64,000 nt of DNA from SIG480 sp045539475 (GCA_045539475.1 JAZQFJ010000063.1:26280-90279); one strand, 5' to 3'. Positions 41,004 through 48,917 are shown, counted from the first letter of the stretch. The notes: generated by a model from the sequence alone, not told the origin. Program-made: numbers and translations.

Positions 41004-42242
41004 ATGAGCTTAGTAAAAGATATGTCTCTTGCACCGTCGGGTGTGAGAAAAATTGAATGGGTAAAGTCGTATATGCCGGTGCTTTCTGCAATAGGTGATC
41101 GCTTTGAGAAGGAGCGTCCGTTTGAAGGAAAGACAATCGCGATGTCTATTCACCTTGAGGCGAAGACCGCGTATCTTGCCCTTACGCTCGCGCGTGGCGG
41201 AGCACGGGTGTGTGCGACGGGATGCAATCCGCTTTCCACACAGGATGACGTTGCCGCAGGCCTTGCGTCTCTCGGTGTTGAGACGTTTGCCGTTCACGGC
41301 GTTGATGAGAAGGAATATACAGAGCACCTTACAAAAACGCTTTCGTGCGTACCCGATATTATAATTGATGACGGCGGAGATTTTGTGTCGATTCTTCATG
41401 AGCGTGCGCCCGAGCTTGCGAAAAACCTTATCGGCGGATGCGAGGAAACGACCACAGGTGTTGCGCGCCTTGCCGCGCGAGATCGCGCAGGGAAGCTTAA
41501 TTTCCCGATGTTTGCAGTAAACAATGCAAAGTGCAAGCACCTTTTTGACAACCGCCACGGTACTGGGCAGTCCGTATGGGATGCGATTATGAATACAACG
41601 AATTGCTTCATAGCGGGAAAGCGCGTTGTTGTTGCAGGCTACGGTTTTTGCGGGCGCGGTGTTGCGCTTCGTGCAAGGGGACTTGGCGCAAATGTAATAA
41701 TCTGCGAGGCAGACCCGTTCCGTGCGCTTGAGGCGTATGCCGACGGATATCTTGTTATGAGCATGGACGAGGCATCGGCTCTCGGTGATATTTTTGTCAC
41801 AACTACAGGTTGCCGCGATATAATCCTCCGCCGCCATTTTGAGAAGATGCGTGACGGAGTTCTCCTCGCAAACGCAGGGCATTTTGACTGTGAGATAAAC
41901 AAGGGTGATTTGAATGATCTTGCCGAAAAGGTGGAGACGCGCAAGCCGAACATCGAGGGCTTTTATATGAAGGACGGCAGAATTCTCAATCTTCTCGGTG
42001 AGGGAAGGCTTGTAAACCTTGCCGCGGGCAACGGACATCCGGCAGAGATTATGGACTTAAGCTTTGCGGTTCAGGCGCTTATGATGGAGCATATTGCATC
42101 GCTTCCGGAAAAGCTTTCACCTGCGCTGTATGAGGTTCCGGCGGAGATAGACCGCCTTGTTGCAAGCGAAAAGCTTCGTGCCGAAGGAATAAAGATTGAT
42201 AAGCTTACACGCGAACAGGAAGATTATCTTAGATCCTGGTAA
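41004..42242 (+). CDS. ahcY: Adenosylhomocysteinase
   Basis: A 412-residue cytosolic enzyme hydrolysing S-adenosylhomocysteine to adenosine and homocysteine, clearing the product inhibitor of methyltransferases. Substrate region HLEAKTAYLALTLARGGA, NNAKCKHLFDNRHGTGQSVWD, NAD-binding VVVAGYGFCGRGVALRARGLGA and HFDCEINKGDL are diagnostic. The start is ATG 41004 after CGGAGG; the open frame extends to 40923 but has no ribosome site consistent with that start. It stands alone, without metabolic neighbours such as metK. Confidence 0.96.
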   Translation: MSLVKDMSLAPSGVRKIEWVKSYMPVLSAIGDRFEKERPFEGKTIAMSIHLEAKTAYLALTLARGGARVCATGCNPLSTQDDVAAGLASLGVETFAVHGVDEKEYTEHLTKTLSCVPDIIIDDGGDFVSILHERAPELAKNLIGGCEETTTGVARLAARDRAGKLNFPMFAVNNAKCKHLFDNRHGTGQSVWDAIMNTTNCFIAGKRVVVAGYGFCGRGVALRARGLGANVIICEADPFRALEAYADGYLVMSMDEASALGDIFVTTTGCRDIILRRHFEKMRDGVLLANAGHFDCEINKGDLNDLAEKVETRKPNIEGFYMKDGRILNLLGEGRLVNLAAGNGHPAEIMDLSFAVQALMMEHIASLPEKLSPALYEVPAEIDRLVASEKLRAEGIKIDKLTREQEDYLRSW

Positions 42243-42253
42243 GAAAAGTAGAA

Positions 42254-42275
42254 GGGGCTGTAGCAAAACAGCCCA
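42254..42275 (+). terminator. Weak hairpin after ahcY
   Basis: GGGCTGT-AGCAAA-ACAGCCC (42255-42274), 12 bases after the stop codon. No T run follows, so termination strength is uncertain. Confidence 0.4.
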
Positions 42276-42278
42276 GAC

Positions 42279-42401
42279 CGCATAAAGTGTAAAAGTGATA
42301 TTTTTTGCAGATAACATCGAAAAAGTATATGGTATGAAGTTTGAAAGTAAATTGAAAATTCGGCAGAAGCCGAATTTGAGGATTTAGTTACACTTTATGC
42401 G
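42279..42401. repeat. 123-base element with 14-bp terminal inverted repeats
   Basis: Perfect inverted ends CGCATAAAGTGTAA (42279-42292) and TTACACTTTATGCG (42388-42401). Inside is a second perfect hairpin, AAATTCGGC-AGAA-GCCGAATTT (~42355-42376). No coding capacity. It looks like a miniature inverted-repeat element; no clear target-site duplication was found by eye. Confidence 0.55.
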
Positions 42402-42405
42402 TAAA

Positions 42406-42519
42406 GCAAATCGGACCTCTCGACGTACTTATGTACTACTTCGGGTCCGATTTGCTCATTCTGCACTATTTTTCTAAAGCCCCAAAGAGATTGTAGCAAA
42501 ATACATTTCGCTACAATCC
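42406..42519. terminator. Hairpins between ahcY and mscL
   Basis: A 12-bp perfect stem GCAAATCGGACC (42406-42417) / GGTCCGATTTGC (42444-42455) encloses a nested GTAC-TTAT-GTAC hairpin. A second stem GATTGTAGC (42489-42497) / GCTACAATC (42510-42518) lies next to the mscL stop and may terminate mscL on the minus strand. T runs are short, so the terminator role is tentative. Confidence 0.4.
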
Positions 42520-42532
42520 CTTGTTTAAATTT

Positions 42533-42958
42533 TTAGTTCTTTTCTTTGAGAAGATCGCGGATTTCGGAGAGGAGCTTTTCTTCTGCTGACGGTTCCGGGT
42601 CCGGTGCGGGAGCAGCGGGCTCTTCCTCCTTTTTTCTGCGCATTGCATTAATGGCTTTAACAACGCAGAAGAGACAGAACGCAATGATAAGGAAGCTTAT
42701 TATTGCGTTTATAAACTTGCCGTACATAACTGCGTTTACAGCTACAGAGCCATCCTCTGCCACTTTTTCGGAAAGCTTTATGCAGTAGCTTGAAAAATCA
42801 AGACCGCCACAGAGCCAGCCGACGAGGGGCATAATAATGTCGTTTACAAGAGAATCAATGATAGACTTGAAAGCAGCACCGACTACAACGCCGACTGCCA
42901 TGTCAATTACATTACCGCGTGCGATAAATTCTTTAAATTCACCAAAAAACTTTTTCAT
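42533..42958 (-). CDS. mscL: Large-conductance mechanosensitive channel
   Basis: A 141-residue MscL, opening under membrane tension to release solutes on osmotic downshock. The diagnostic N-terminus FKEFIARGNVIDMAVGVVVG and TM1 (FKSIIDSLVNDIIMPLVG), TM2 (residues ~75-100) and a charged C-terminal helix (SAEEKLLSEIRDLL) are present. ATG 42958 was chosen after AGGTGG; the frame opens three codons earlier at a TTG. It follows the SPFH gene after 36 bases. Confidence 0.95.
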   Translation of the reverse strand: MKKFFGEFKEFIARGNVIDMAVGVVVGAAFKSIIDSLVNDIIMPLVGWLCGGLDFSSYCIKLSEKVAEDGSVAVNAVMYGKFINAIISFLIIAFCLFCVVKAINAMRRKKEEEPAAPAPDPEPSAEEKLLSEIRDLLKEKN

Positions 42959-42994
42959 TTGTGTCAACCCACCTGTAATTATTTATATATTTCT

Positions 42995-43912
42995 TTATTC
43001 TGAGAATGTTTCTTTTAAGGACCCCGCAAGGCCTGCAAGTCCCTGAATTTCCGACGGGATAATCAGCTTTGTTGCCTTGCCGTCCGCGGCTGCCTGGAAT
43101 GCTTCAAGAGCTTTGAGCTTGATAACAGAGTCGCTCGGGTTTGCCTCGTTAATGAGCGTAATTGCTTTTGCAAGAGCCTCCTGAGTTTTCATAATAGCCG
43201 CTGCCTGACCTTCGGCTTCTAAAATCTGCTTTTCCTTTTCGCCTTCCGCGTCAAGAATTTTAGACTGCTTTGCCGCATCTGCACGGAGGATGAGAGCTTG
43301 TTTTTCGCCCTCCGCCTCAAGAATCTGCGATTGCTTTACGCCCTCTGCCTTGAGAATAGCCTGACGGCGTTCGCGCTCTGCCTTCATCTGCTTTTCCATC
43401 GCATCCTGAATTTCGCGCGGCGGAATGATGTTTTTAAGCTCAACACGGTTTACCTTGATTCCCCATGGGTCTGTTGCTTCGTCAAGAATTGTGCGCATTT
43501 TTGTGTTGATGGTATCGCGCGAAGTAAGTGTCTGGTCAAGCTCAAGATCACCGATGATGTTACGCAGCGTTGTTGCCGTGAGATTCTCAATTGCGGAAAT
43601 CGGGCGCTCAACACCGTAGGTATAGAGCTTCGGATCGGTGATCTGGAAGTAAACAACGGTATCAATCTGCATTGTAACGTTGTCCTTTGTGATAACCGGC
43701 TGCGGAGGGAAGTCTGCCACCTGTTCCTTTAGGGAAATAGGACGGCGGACACGCTCAATGAACGGAATTTTAAAGTGCAGACCGACGTTCCACGTTGTCT
43801 GATATGCACCGAGCCGTTCTACAATTCTTGCCGATGCCTGCTGGACAATGACGATGTTTGAAACGATGACGATTAGTGCGAGGACGATTAGAATGAATAT
43901 TATTGCTCCCAT
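42995..43912 (-). CDS. SPFH/Band 7 domain protein (QmcA/stomatin-like)
   Basis: A 305-residue protein with one N-terminal membrane segment (residues ~3-25), the Band 7 domain (residues ~25-185, RPISLKEQVADFPPQPVITKDNV, VNRVELKNIIPPREIQDAMEKQMKAERERR) and a long Ala/Glu-rich coiled coil (ILEAEGEKQALILRADAAKQ, repeated heptads, ~185-255). Such proteins form oligomeric membrane microdomain scaffolds. It is paired with an NfeD gene, the usual arrangement, and an intercistronic hairpin lies just upstream. Confidence 0.93.
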   Translation of the reverse strand: MGAIIFILIVLALIVIVSNIVIVQQASARIVERLGAYQTTWNVGLHFKIPFIERVRRPISLKEQVADFPPQPVITKDNVTMQIDTVVYFQITDPKLYTYGVERPISAIENLTATTLRNIIGDLELDQTLTSRDTINTKMRTILDEATDPWGIKVNRVELKNIIPPREIQDAMEKQMKAERERRQAILKAEGVKQSQILEAEGEKQALILRADAAKQSKILDAEGEKEKQILEAEGQAAAIMKTQEALAKAITLINEANPSDSVIKLKALEAFQAAADGKATKLIIPSEIQGLAGLAGSLKETFSE

Positions 43913-43931
43913 AATTTTTCTCCCTTCTCTT

Positions 43932-43984
43932 TAAGCCGAGGAGAGGTGAACATCTTGAGGGGTTCACCTCCCCCCCACGGCTTA
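43932..43984 (-). other. Intercistronic hairpin between nfeD and the SPFH gene
   Basis: TAAGCCG pairs with CGGCTTA at the base and GAGGTGAAC with GTTCACCTC above an internal loop; the apical loop is about 10 bases. It lies 20 bases before the SPFH start, just before its AAGGGAG site. No T run follows on the minus strand; an mRNA processing or stability element is more likely than a terminator. Confidence 0.5.
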
Positions 43985-43995
43985 TATGTGTTTTA

Positions 43996-44421
43996 TTAAA
44001 GCTTTACAATAAGCTTTACTCCCTCAATTCTGACTGCTGTGACGGTGCTTCCCGATGGGATAACGCTGCCGTTTTCGCTTTTTGCGCTCCAAATCTTACC
44101 TGCAATTTTAACAGAGCCGGTGCCGGCAAGGTTGTCTATTGCTTCGTCAACCGTACCGAGCTGGCCGATAAGCATATCGGTGTTTGTCGGCGTGGTGCGC
44201 AGAAGAATTTTCTTTTTGATCAGCGGGCGGGTGATTATGAGCGCCGCAGCTGAAATCGCAAGAAAAACCGTTATCTGAAGCCACGGTGCCGCATGAAGTG
44301 CAGCGGCAATGAGGGCGGCAAGAGCGCCGATGGAAAACCATATTGAAACTATGCCGACCGTAAGTGCTTCGATGATACCGAACAGGATTACGGCACCAAG
44401 CCAAAGGTAAACATTTGTCAT
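43996..44421 (-). CDS. NfeD-like membrane protein
   Basis: A 141-residue protein with two to three membrane helices (residues ~5-70) and a C-terminal OB-fold domain (LIGQLGTVDEAIDNLAGTGSVKIAGKIWSAKSENG). Short NfeD proteins partner with SPFH proteins in membrane microdomains. AGGAGG precedes the ATG, and the promoter at 44444-44472 is very strong. Confidence 0.9.
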   Translation of the reverse strand: MTNVYLWLGAVILFGIIEALTVGIVSIWFSIGALAALIAAALHAAPWLQITVFLAISAAALIITRPLIKKKILLRTTPTNTDMLIGQLGTVDEAIDNLAGTGSVKIAGKIWSAKSENGSVIPSGSTVTAVRIEGVKLIVKL

Positions 44422-44443
44422 AAAAAACCCTCCTTATATAATC

Positions 44444-44472
44444 AGTATAACGGATAAAGACAGTATAGTCAA
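44444..44472 (-). promoter_or_regulatory. Promoter of the nfeD-SPFH-mscL operon
   Basis: On the minus strand TTGACT (44467-44472), a 17-base spacer and TATACT (44444-44449). It lies between the lipoprotein stop and the nfeD start. Confidence 0.85.
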
Positions 44473-44473
44473 G

Positions 44474-45052
44474 CTAATTCCGGTAAAGCGCAACGTTTTC
44501 TATGATTCCGTTTTCGGTGTGGAGCATAAAGTTTGATGCGTCTTCGTTGTACCAGCAATAAATTTTGTCCATATCAAGAGGACCGTCGTCATCATAGGTG
44601 CACGAAAGCTCAAGAGGAGCGGAGCCCATAATTTTTATTGCGTCTTCAACCGTCATATCCGACTTTACCTCTGGAATCTTTTCGTCAATGTATCTTCCGG
44701 AGAACGGAACAAGGTTTTTCTTTGAGTTAAAGAAAAGCATCTTTGTCTCCACAATTCCGTCATCGTATATTACCGAGACACCTGCGGATTTCTTCTCATT
44801 GTAGTAATTTATATACTTCACATCGCCGTAATTATCGGTTTTCGGCTCACCTGTGCCGAACTTTTTTTCCACTTCGGCGCGCGTCATATCGCGCTCAATT
44901 GCATCGTAGAGAGAATAAAGCTCATCCTTTGTTGCAGGAGCGGGAAGGTTCTCATTTGGTTTGTCGTTTACATCCGCAAAATCACTGGGCAGGCAAGCTG
45001 TGAGAGTGAGAATAAGTGCGAGGGTGAGAAGAATTGTTGTAAATTTTTTCAT
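44474..45052 (-). CDS. Putative lipoprotein with BamE/SmpA-like repeats
   Basis: A 192-residue lipoprotein: signal MKKFTTILLTLALILTLTAC with lipobox LTAC. The body has two segments of the BamE-like type, each beginning with a short helix and a conserved Asp/Met-rich turn: IERDMTRAEVEKKFGTGEPK and KSDMTVEDAIKIMGSAP. In Firmicutes such domains occur in small wall or membrane lipoproteins of unknown function. The start was set at ATG 45052, after GGGAG with an 11-base gap; an upstream Met is not supported. Confidence 0.7.
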   Translation of the reverse strand: MKKFTTILLTLALILTLTACLPSDFADVNDKPNENLPAPATKDELYSLYDAIERDMTRAEVEKKFGTGEPKTDNYGDVKYINYYNEKKSAGVSVIYDDGIVETKMLFFNSKKNLVPFSGRYIDEKIPEVKSDMTVEDAIKIMGSAPLELSCTYDDDGPLDMDKIYCWYNEDASNFMLHTENGIIENVALYRN

Positions 45053-45147
45053 TTTTTGAAAGTCTCCCGTTTTTTTATTTTCCACAAACTACCGCGAAAT
45101 AACGCGGAAATCCGGAGAATACTAATTATTGAAGAGGAAGTGATTTT

Positions 45148-45321
45148 ATGACGATGAGTCCGTTTTGCAAGGGCATGACGGCGGGATTGATTGTCGGAAC
45201 AACGCTTACGGTAGCGCTTGTGCCGAAAAAGCAGAAGCCGTGCAAGTGCATAAAGCACAGCACCGGTAAGATCTTAAAGGGTGCGGGAAGCGTTATAGAC
45301 AGCCTTCAATCAATCCTGTAG
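45148..45321 (+). CDS. Small membrane-associated protein, 57 residues
   Basis: A short gene (ATG 45148, TAG 45319-45321) preceded by GAGGAAG. The product begins MTMSPFCKGMTAGLIVGTTL, has one hydrophobic Gly/Thr-rich segment (residues ~10-24) and then a basic, Cys-containing tail with KKQKPCKCIKHSTGK. The layout resembles small YtxH-type proteins. It is the only plus-strand gene between two minus-strand genes and is followed by a GC hairpin. Function unknown. Confidence 0.6.
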   Translation: MTMSPFCKGMTAGLIVGTTLTVALVPKKQKPCKCIKHSTGKILKGAGSVIDSLQSIL

Positions 45322-45328
45322 AGAAAGA

Positions 45329-45348
45329 GGGCGGGGAAAACCTCGCCC
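45329..45348 (+). terminator. Hairpin after the 57-residue gene
   Basis: GGGCGGGG-AAAA-CCTCGCCC with one mismatch, eight bases after the stop. It is not followed by a good T run on the plus strand. Confidence 0.45.
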
Positions 45349-45413
45349 TGTACATATAGTATAACATATTTGAAGACAAAAGTGTGAAAAATTTTTTGTA
45401 AATTTTGCATTTT

Positions 45414-47240
45414 TTATTCTACGGTTACGGATTTTGCGAGGTTTCGCGGTTTGTCGATGCTGCAGCCGCGCGCAACGGCAATGTAGTACGCAAAAATCTG
45501 CATTGCAGGAACGGTGAGAGACGGTGAGAATTTCTCAAAGCACGCGGGAACGGTGAACATATGGTCGGAAACCTCTGCGAGAGACTCGCGCGTTTCTTCT
45601 GAGGCGATTGTGAGAACACAAGCACCGCGCGCCTTGACTTCACGTATATTGCTTACCATCTTTTCGGCAAGAGCTTTTTGCGTTGCGATTGCAACGACAA
45701 GAGTATCGTTCTGAATAAGAGCAATTGTTCCGTGCTTAAGCTCGCCTGCGGCATATGCCTCGCTTCGGATATAGGAAATCTCCTTAAGCTTAAGTGATCC
45801 TTCAAGCCCTGCGGCGTAGTCAACGCCGCGTCCGAGAAAGAATATATCTTTATGGTTATGGAAGCGCGAGGCAAGGTATGAAAGTGTATCGGTATTGCCG
45901 ATAACCTCGTTGATTTTTTCAGGAATCAGAGATATTTCCGATGCAAGCAGCCTTTCTTCATCTGTGGAAATAAGTCCGCGCGCGGCGGCAAGGCGGGCGG
46001 CAAGCATATACAGCATAACAAGCTGGGTGGAATATGCCTTTGTCGTGGCAACGGCAATCTCAGGGCCTGCCCATGTGTACAGCACAAAATCTGCCTCGCG
46101 CGCAATTGTACTGCCAACAACGTTTATAATTGCAAGAGTCCGCACCCCGCAACGTTTTGCTTCGCGCATTGCGGCAAGGGTATCTGCAGTTTCGCCGGAC
46201 TGGCTGATTACTATGCAGAGGTCGTGTTCAGAGACGATAGGTTCACGGTAGCGGAATTCCGAGGCAAGGTCAACCTCAACCGGAATTTTTGCAAGCGATT
46301 CTATCACGTATTTTGCGACCGTGCCCGTATGATAAGCCGAGCCACACGCTATAATATGGATGCGGGAAAGGCTTTTTAAAATCTCCTCCGGAATATCGGT
46401 ATCGAGGACGATTTTGCCGTTTTCAAGGCGCGGGGATACGGTGTCGCGCACGGCTTTGGGCTGTTCGTTTATCTCCTTGAGCATGAAATGCTCATAACCG
46501 CCCTTTTCTGCGGCTTCAACGCTCCAGTTTACGGTCAGCCGCTCTTTTTCGACAGGTTCAAGGTCAGAGTTGTAAACGGTTACGGAATCCTTTGAAAGGC
46601 AGATTATTTCGCCGTCATCAACTGTGTAATAATCTTTTGTGTGGGCGAGAAATGCCGGAATATCCGAGGCGATGAAGTTTTCATCCTCGCCAAGCCCTAT
46701 GATAAGAGGGCTGTCAAGCCTTGCGGCGATAATCTCACCCGGGCGGTCAGCACAAAGAACTCCGAGGGCATATGAACCGCGGACCTTGGTGGTAACTTTC
46801 GAAAGCGCGGCGAGAATATCGCCGTTATAATAATAGTCGAGAAGATGCGCAATAACTTCCGTATCGGTTTCGGAACGGAAGGTGTATCCGCGCTTTATAA
46901 GGCGCGCGCGAAGCTCTGCGTAGTTTTCTATAATACCGTTGTGAACTACGGCGATTCTGCCGTCCTCGGACAGATGAGGGTGCGAATTTTCATCCGTAGG
47001 CTCGCCGTGGGTTGCCCAGCGAGTGTGACCGATGCCGCACTGTGACGAGAAACCGGAAAGCTCAGTTATTTTGTTTTCAAGCTCAGATATTCTGCCTCGG
47101 GTTTTGACAACGCGGATATCATCGCCGTCAAAGACAGCAATTCCTGCAGAATCATATCCTCTGTATTCAAGACGTTTTAAGCCACTGAGAAGTACGGGGA
47201 GCGCATCTGCACTTCCCGTGAAACCAACTATACCGCACAT
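45414..47240 (-). CDS. glmS: Glutamine-fructose-6-phosphate aminotransferase
   Basis: A 608-residue enzyme making glucosamine-6-phosphate, the first step toward UDP-GlcNAc and the cell wall. The N-terminal class II amidotransferase domain starts MCGIVGF (Cys2 nucleophile after Met removal), with GIGHTRWATHGEP. Two SIS domains follow, with ACGSAYHTGTVAKYV, ISQSGETADTLAA and the C-terminal AKSVTVE. The ribosome site is AAAGGA. A self-cleaving glmS ribozyme occupies the leader, so expression is controlled by GlcN6P. Confidence 0.98.
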   Translation of the reverse strand: MCGIVGFTGSADALPVLLSGLKRLEYRGYDSAGIAVFDGDDIRVVKTRGRISELENKITELSGFSSQCGIGHTRWATHGEPTDENSHPHLSEDGRIAVVHNGIIENYAELRARLIKRGYTFRSETDTEVIAHLLDYYYNGDILAALSKVTTKVRGSYALGVLCADRPGEIIAARLDSPLIIGLGEDENFIASDIPAFLAHTKDYYTVDDGEIICLSKDSVTVYNSDLEPVEKERLTVNWSVEAAEKGGYEHFMLKEINEQPKAVRDTVSPRLENGKIVLDTDIPEEILKSLSRIHIIACGSAYHTGTVAKYVIESLAKIPVEVDLASEFRYREPIVSEHDLCIVISQSGETADTLAAMREAKRCGVRTLAIINVVGSTIAREADFVLYTWAGPEIAVATTKAYSTQLVMLYMLAARLAAARGLISTDEERLLASEISLIPEKINEVIGNTDTLSYLASRFHNHKDIFFLGRGVDYAAGLEGSLKLKEISYIRSEAYAAGELKHGTIALIQNDTLVVAIATQKALAEKMVSNIREVKARGACVLTIASEETRESLAEVSDHMFTVPACFEKFSPSLTVPAMQIFAYYIAVARGCSIDKPRNLAKSVTVE

Positions 47241-47337
47241 TTTAATTAAATCCTTTCTTTATATGGGAGAAAAACTCCCGAGGGGACAAACATTCCCCGA
47301 CGGCACATTAGAAGATTTAGCGTACCGCCGCCGCTGC

Positions 47338-47527
47338 AAGCGTGCCCTTTGTCACCGCAGTTACCCGCGGGTTTTGAGGCACGCCCCGTATCTGTCCGCA
47401 GCGAAGGAGACAGGGGAGCATCCGCCGAATGGTTCGATATGGCATATTGTATGCAAAAGTTAAAATAATATGCCGGAACTCCCACCTCGTCAACCCGATA
47501 ACATCCCGTCTTCGGGTCCCGGCGCTT
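47338..47527 (-). ncRNA. glmS ribozyme-riboswitch
   Basis: Read on the minus strand the leader contains the conserved core elements in order: AGCGCC at 47526-47521, TTGACGAGGTGGG (~47493-47481), TTCGGCGGATGC (~47430-47419), and a P4-type stem GCGTGCC (47385-47379) / GGGCACGC (47347-47340). The predicted cleavage site lies between A47526 and G47525. Binding of glucosamine-6-phosphate activates self-cleavage and lowers glmS mRNA. Boundaries are approximate. Two further hairpins (47266-47296 region) lie between the ribozyme and the start codon. Confidence 0.93.
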
Positions 47528-47590
47528 TATACATCTTTATCTGTTTCCTATCAATAGGCGATCACCTCACGATTGATGAATATATCACAC

Positions 47591-47619
47591 AGTATACACC
47601 TGAAAAAAGAATTTTTCAA
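47591..47619 (-). promoter_or_regulatory. glmS promoter
   Basis: On the minus strand TTGAAA (47614-47619), a 17-base spacer and TATACT (47591-47596), about 65 bases upstream of the ribozyme cleavage site. Confidence 0.8.
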
Positions 47620-47643
47620 GCAACTTTTGTTTACAAATTTCGG

Positions 47644-47672
47644 TTGACGATTCAATCTGAATTTGATAAAAT
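47644..47672 (+). promoter_or_regulatory. Promoter of the gene at 47706
   Basis: TTGACG at 47644-47649, a 17-base spacer and TAAAAT at 47667-47672. Divergent from the glmS promoter. Confidence 0.75.
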
Positions 47673-47705
47673 TTAATTATAAAAGAAGCAGAGCGTGGTG
47701 ATAAT

Positions 47706-48356
47706 ATGAAAAAAGGGGTTAGAATATTTTTTGCGGTTATTGCGTTTATCTTAATTGCGATTGCAGCATTTTGCGTGTGGCAGTGGGAGAATATTCGCGC
47801 GGTATATATGTACATAACGGCAGACGTGGAAAACGGTGTTATACCGTCGGGAATGGAAGTGTTGGAAATACCTGCACTTACGGAGTCGGAGAAAGAGGAC
47901 AATTTGCCGCTTGACGGTGCGGAGACTCCCGAAGCAGAAAAAAGCGTAAAAAGAAACACCCGCGTTCCGGGCGTAACGGAAACACGGGATGCAGAGAGCG
48001 ATGAAAAAAGCGGAAAAACATATCTTCAAAGATGCAGGGAAGAGCTGTATGCGTGTGAGGCGGCTCTGGTCTCACGCGTGGGTGGGATGAAAAATGAGGT
48101 GCTTGCCGAGTGGCGTGCTTTGCCAAAAGAGCAGAGGACAAGCAGAAAAAAACGTGAGATGATAATTTCGGGAGTAAGCAGATGCTTATCTCTTGAGGGC
48201 GAGATTGACGGAAAGGTTAGGGGAATAATTGCAAAATACAAGGCGCAGGCTCAAGAGGCGGGAGAAAGCACTGCAGAAATCGTGGCGTTATGGGATGAGT
48301 ATAAGGCAAAGAAAGCAAGCACCAAGGCATATTATCTGAATAAATATTTAGGATAG
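47706..48356 (+). CDS. Unknown membrane-anchored protein
   Basis: A 216-residue protein not recognised as a named family. One N-terminal hydrophobic segment (VRIFFAVIAFILIAIAAFCVW, residues ~5-25) is followed by an acidic linker rich in E/D (~residues 50-105) and a C-terminal helical domain (residues ~108-216) with regularly spaced Cys/Arg/Lys (TYLQRCREELYACEAALVSR; SRKKREMIISGVSRCLSLEGEIDGKVRGIIAKY). Probably anchored with the helical domain outside. It has its own promoter and a weak ribosome site (GTGGTG). Confidence 0.6.
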   Translation: MKKGVRIFFAVIAFILIAIAAFCVWQWENIRAVYMYITADVENGVIPSGMEVLEIPALTESEKEDNLPLDGAETPEAEKSVKRNTRVPGVTETRDAESDEKSGKTYLQRCREELYACEAALVSRVGGMKNEVLAEWRALPKEQRTSRKKREMIISGVSRCLSLEGEIDGKVRGIIAKYKAQAQEAGESTAEIVALWDEYKAKKASTKAYYLNKYLG

Positions 48357-48370
48357 GAATAAAAATACTT

Positions 48371-48862
48371 TTACGGTTCGCGCACGGCTTCGATATGGAT
48401 AAGCCGTGCGTTTGTGTAATCGTATGTGCTCATCCGCCGTGCAAAAGCATCGCGCGTATGCGCGGCGAGAAGTATGTTTTGCGGGTTTGGGTTTCTGCCG
48501 GTGCCGACAACAAGAAGTGTGTGTGTGAAATCTTCGTTTCCGTTGTAAGCAAATTGCAAAACGTCTCCGGGGCGTGCTTCGGAAAGGTCTGCCTCATAAC
48601 CGTACGGTCCCGGTCCTTCGTTTGTTGTTATGAAGTCGTAGAAAAAGCGCACGCTCGTCCATGCGGGCGCTCTCATATCAGGCGAGATGTAATACCAACC
48701 GGTGTCAGGCGTGAAGTTCATAACTCCTGAGCCTGCGTATACGCACTGTGAGACGAAATTTGTGCAGTCACCGCCTATTTCATCAAAGTTATAATACGCA
48801 GGATTGCGGCGGAAAGCCCACCGTCTGGCATAGCGCACCGCATAAAGTCTGTTATATTCCAA
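48371..48862 (-). CDS. Putative amidase-domain protein (Amidase_6 type)
   Basis: A 163-residue protein matching the small putative amidase domain found in clostridia: RNPAYYNFDEIGGDCTNFVSQCVYAGSG (catalytic Cys in DCTNF), a central Trp-rich region and HTLLVVGTG (likely His). It has no signal peptide and would act in the cytoplasm or mother cell. The start is TTG 48862, nine bases after AAAGGAGG; no ATG is available. Its ribosome site and -10 box lie inside a hairpin that also terminates the upstream gene. Confidence 0.85.
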   Translation of the reverse strand: MEYNRLYAVRYARRWAFRRNPAYYNFDEIGGDCTNFVSQCVYAGSGVMNFTPDTGWYYISPDMRAPAWTSVRFFYDFITTNEGPGPYGYEADLSEARPGDVLQFAYNGNEDFTHTLLVVGTGRNPNPQNILLAAHTRDAFARRMSTYDYTNARLIHIEAVREP

Positions 48863-48913
48863 AAAAATCAGCCTCCTTTATACATTATATACAGGAAGGC
48901 TGATTTTTGTCAG
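48863..48913 (-). terminator. Terminator hairpin overlapping the amidase promoter and ribosome site
   Basis: A perfect 12-bp stem AAAAATCAGCCT (48863-48874) / AGGCTGATTTTT (48897-48908) ends the M20 gene on the minus strand (stop at 48918). The loop contains minus-strand TATAAT (48884-48889), with CTGACA (48908-48913) 18 bases upstream, forming a promoter. GGAGG (48872-48876) is in the descending arm. Confidence 0.75.
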
Positions 48914-48917
48914 TGTT

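Noticed and set aside
41010..42038. A 342-codon open frame opposite ahcY
   Set aside because: The sense frame carries all AhcY motifs; the antisense frame has none and no ribosome site.
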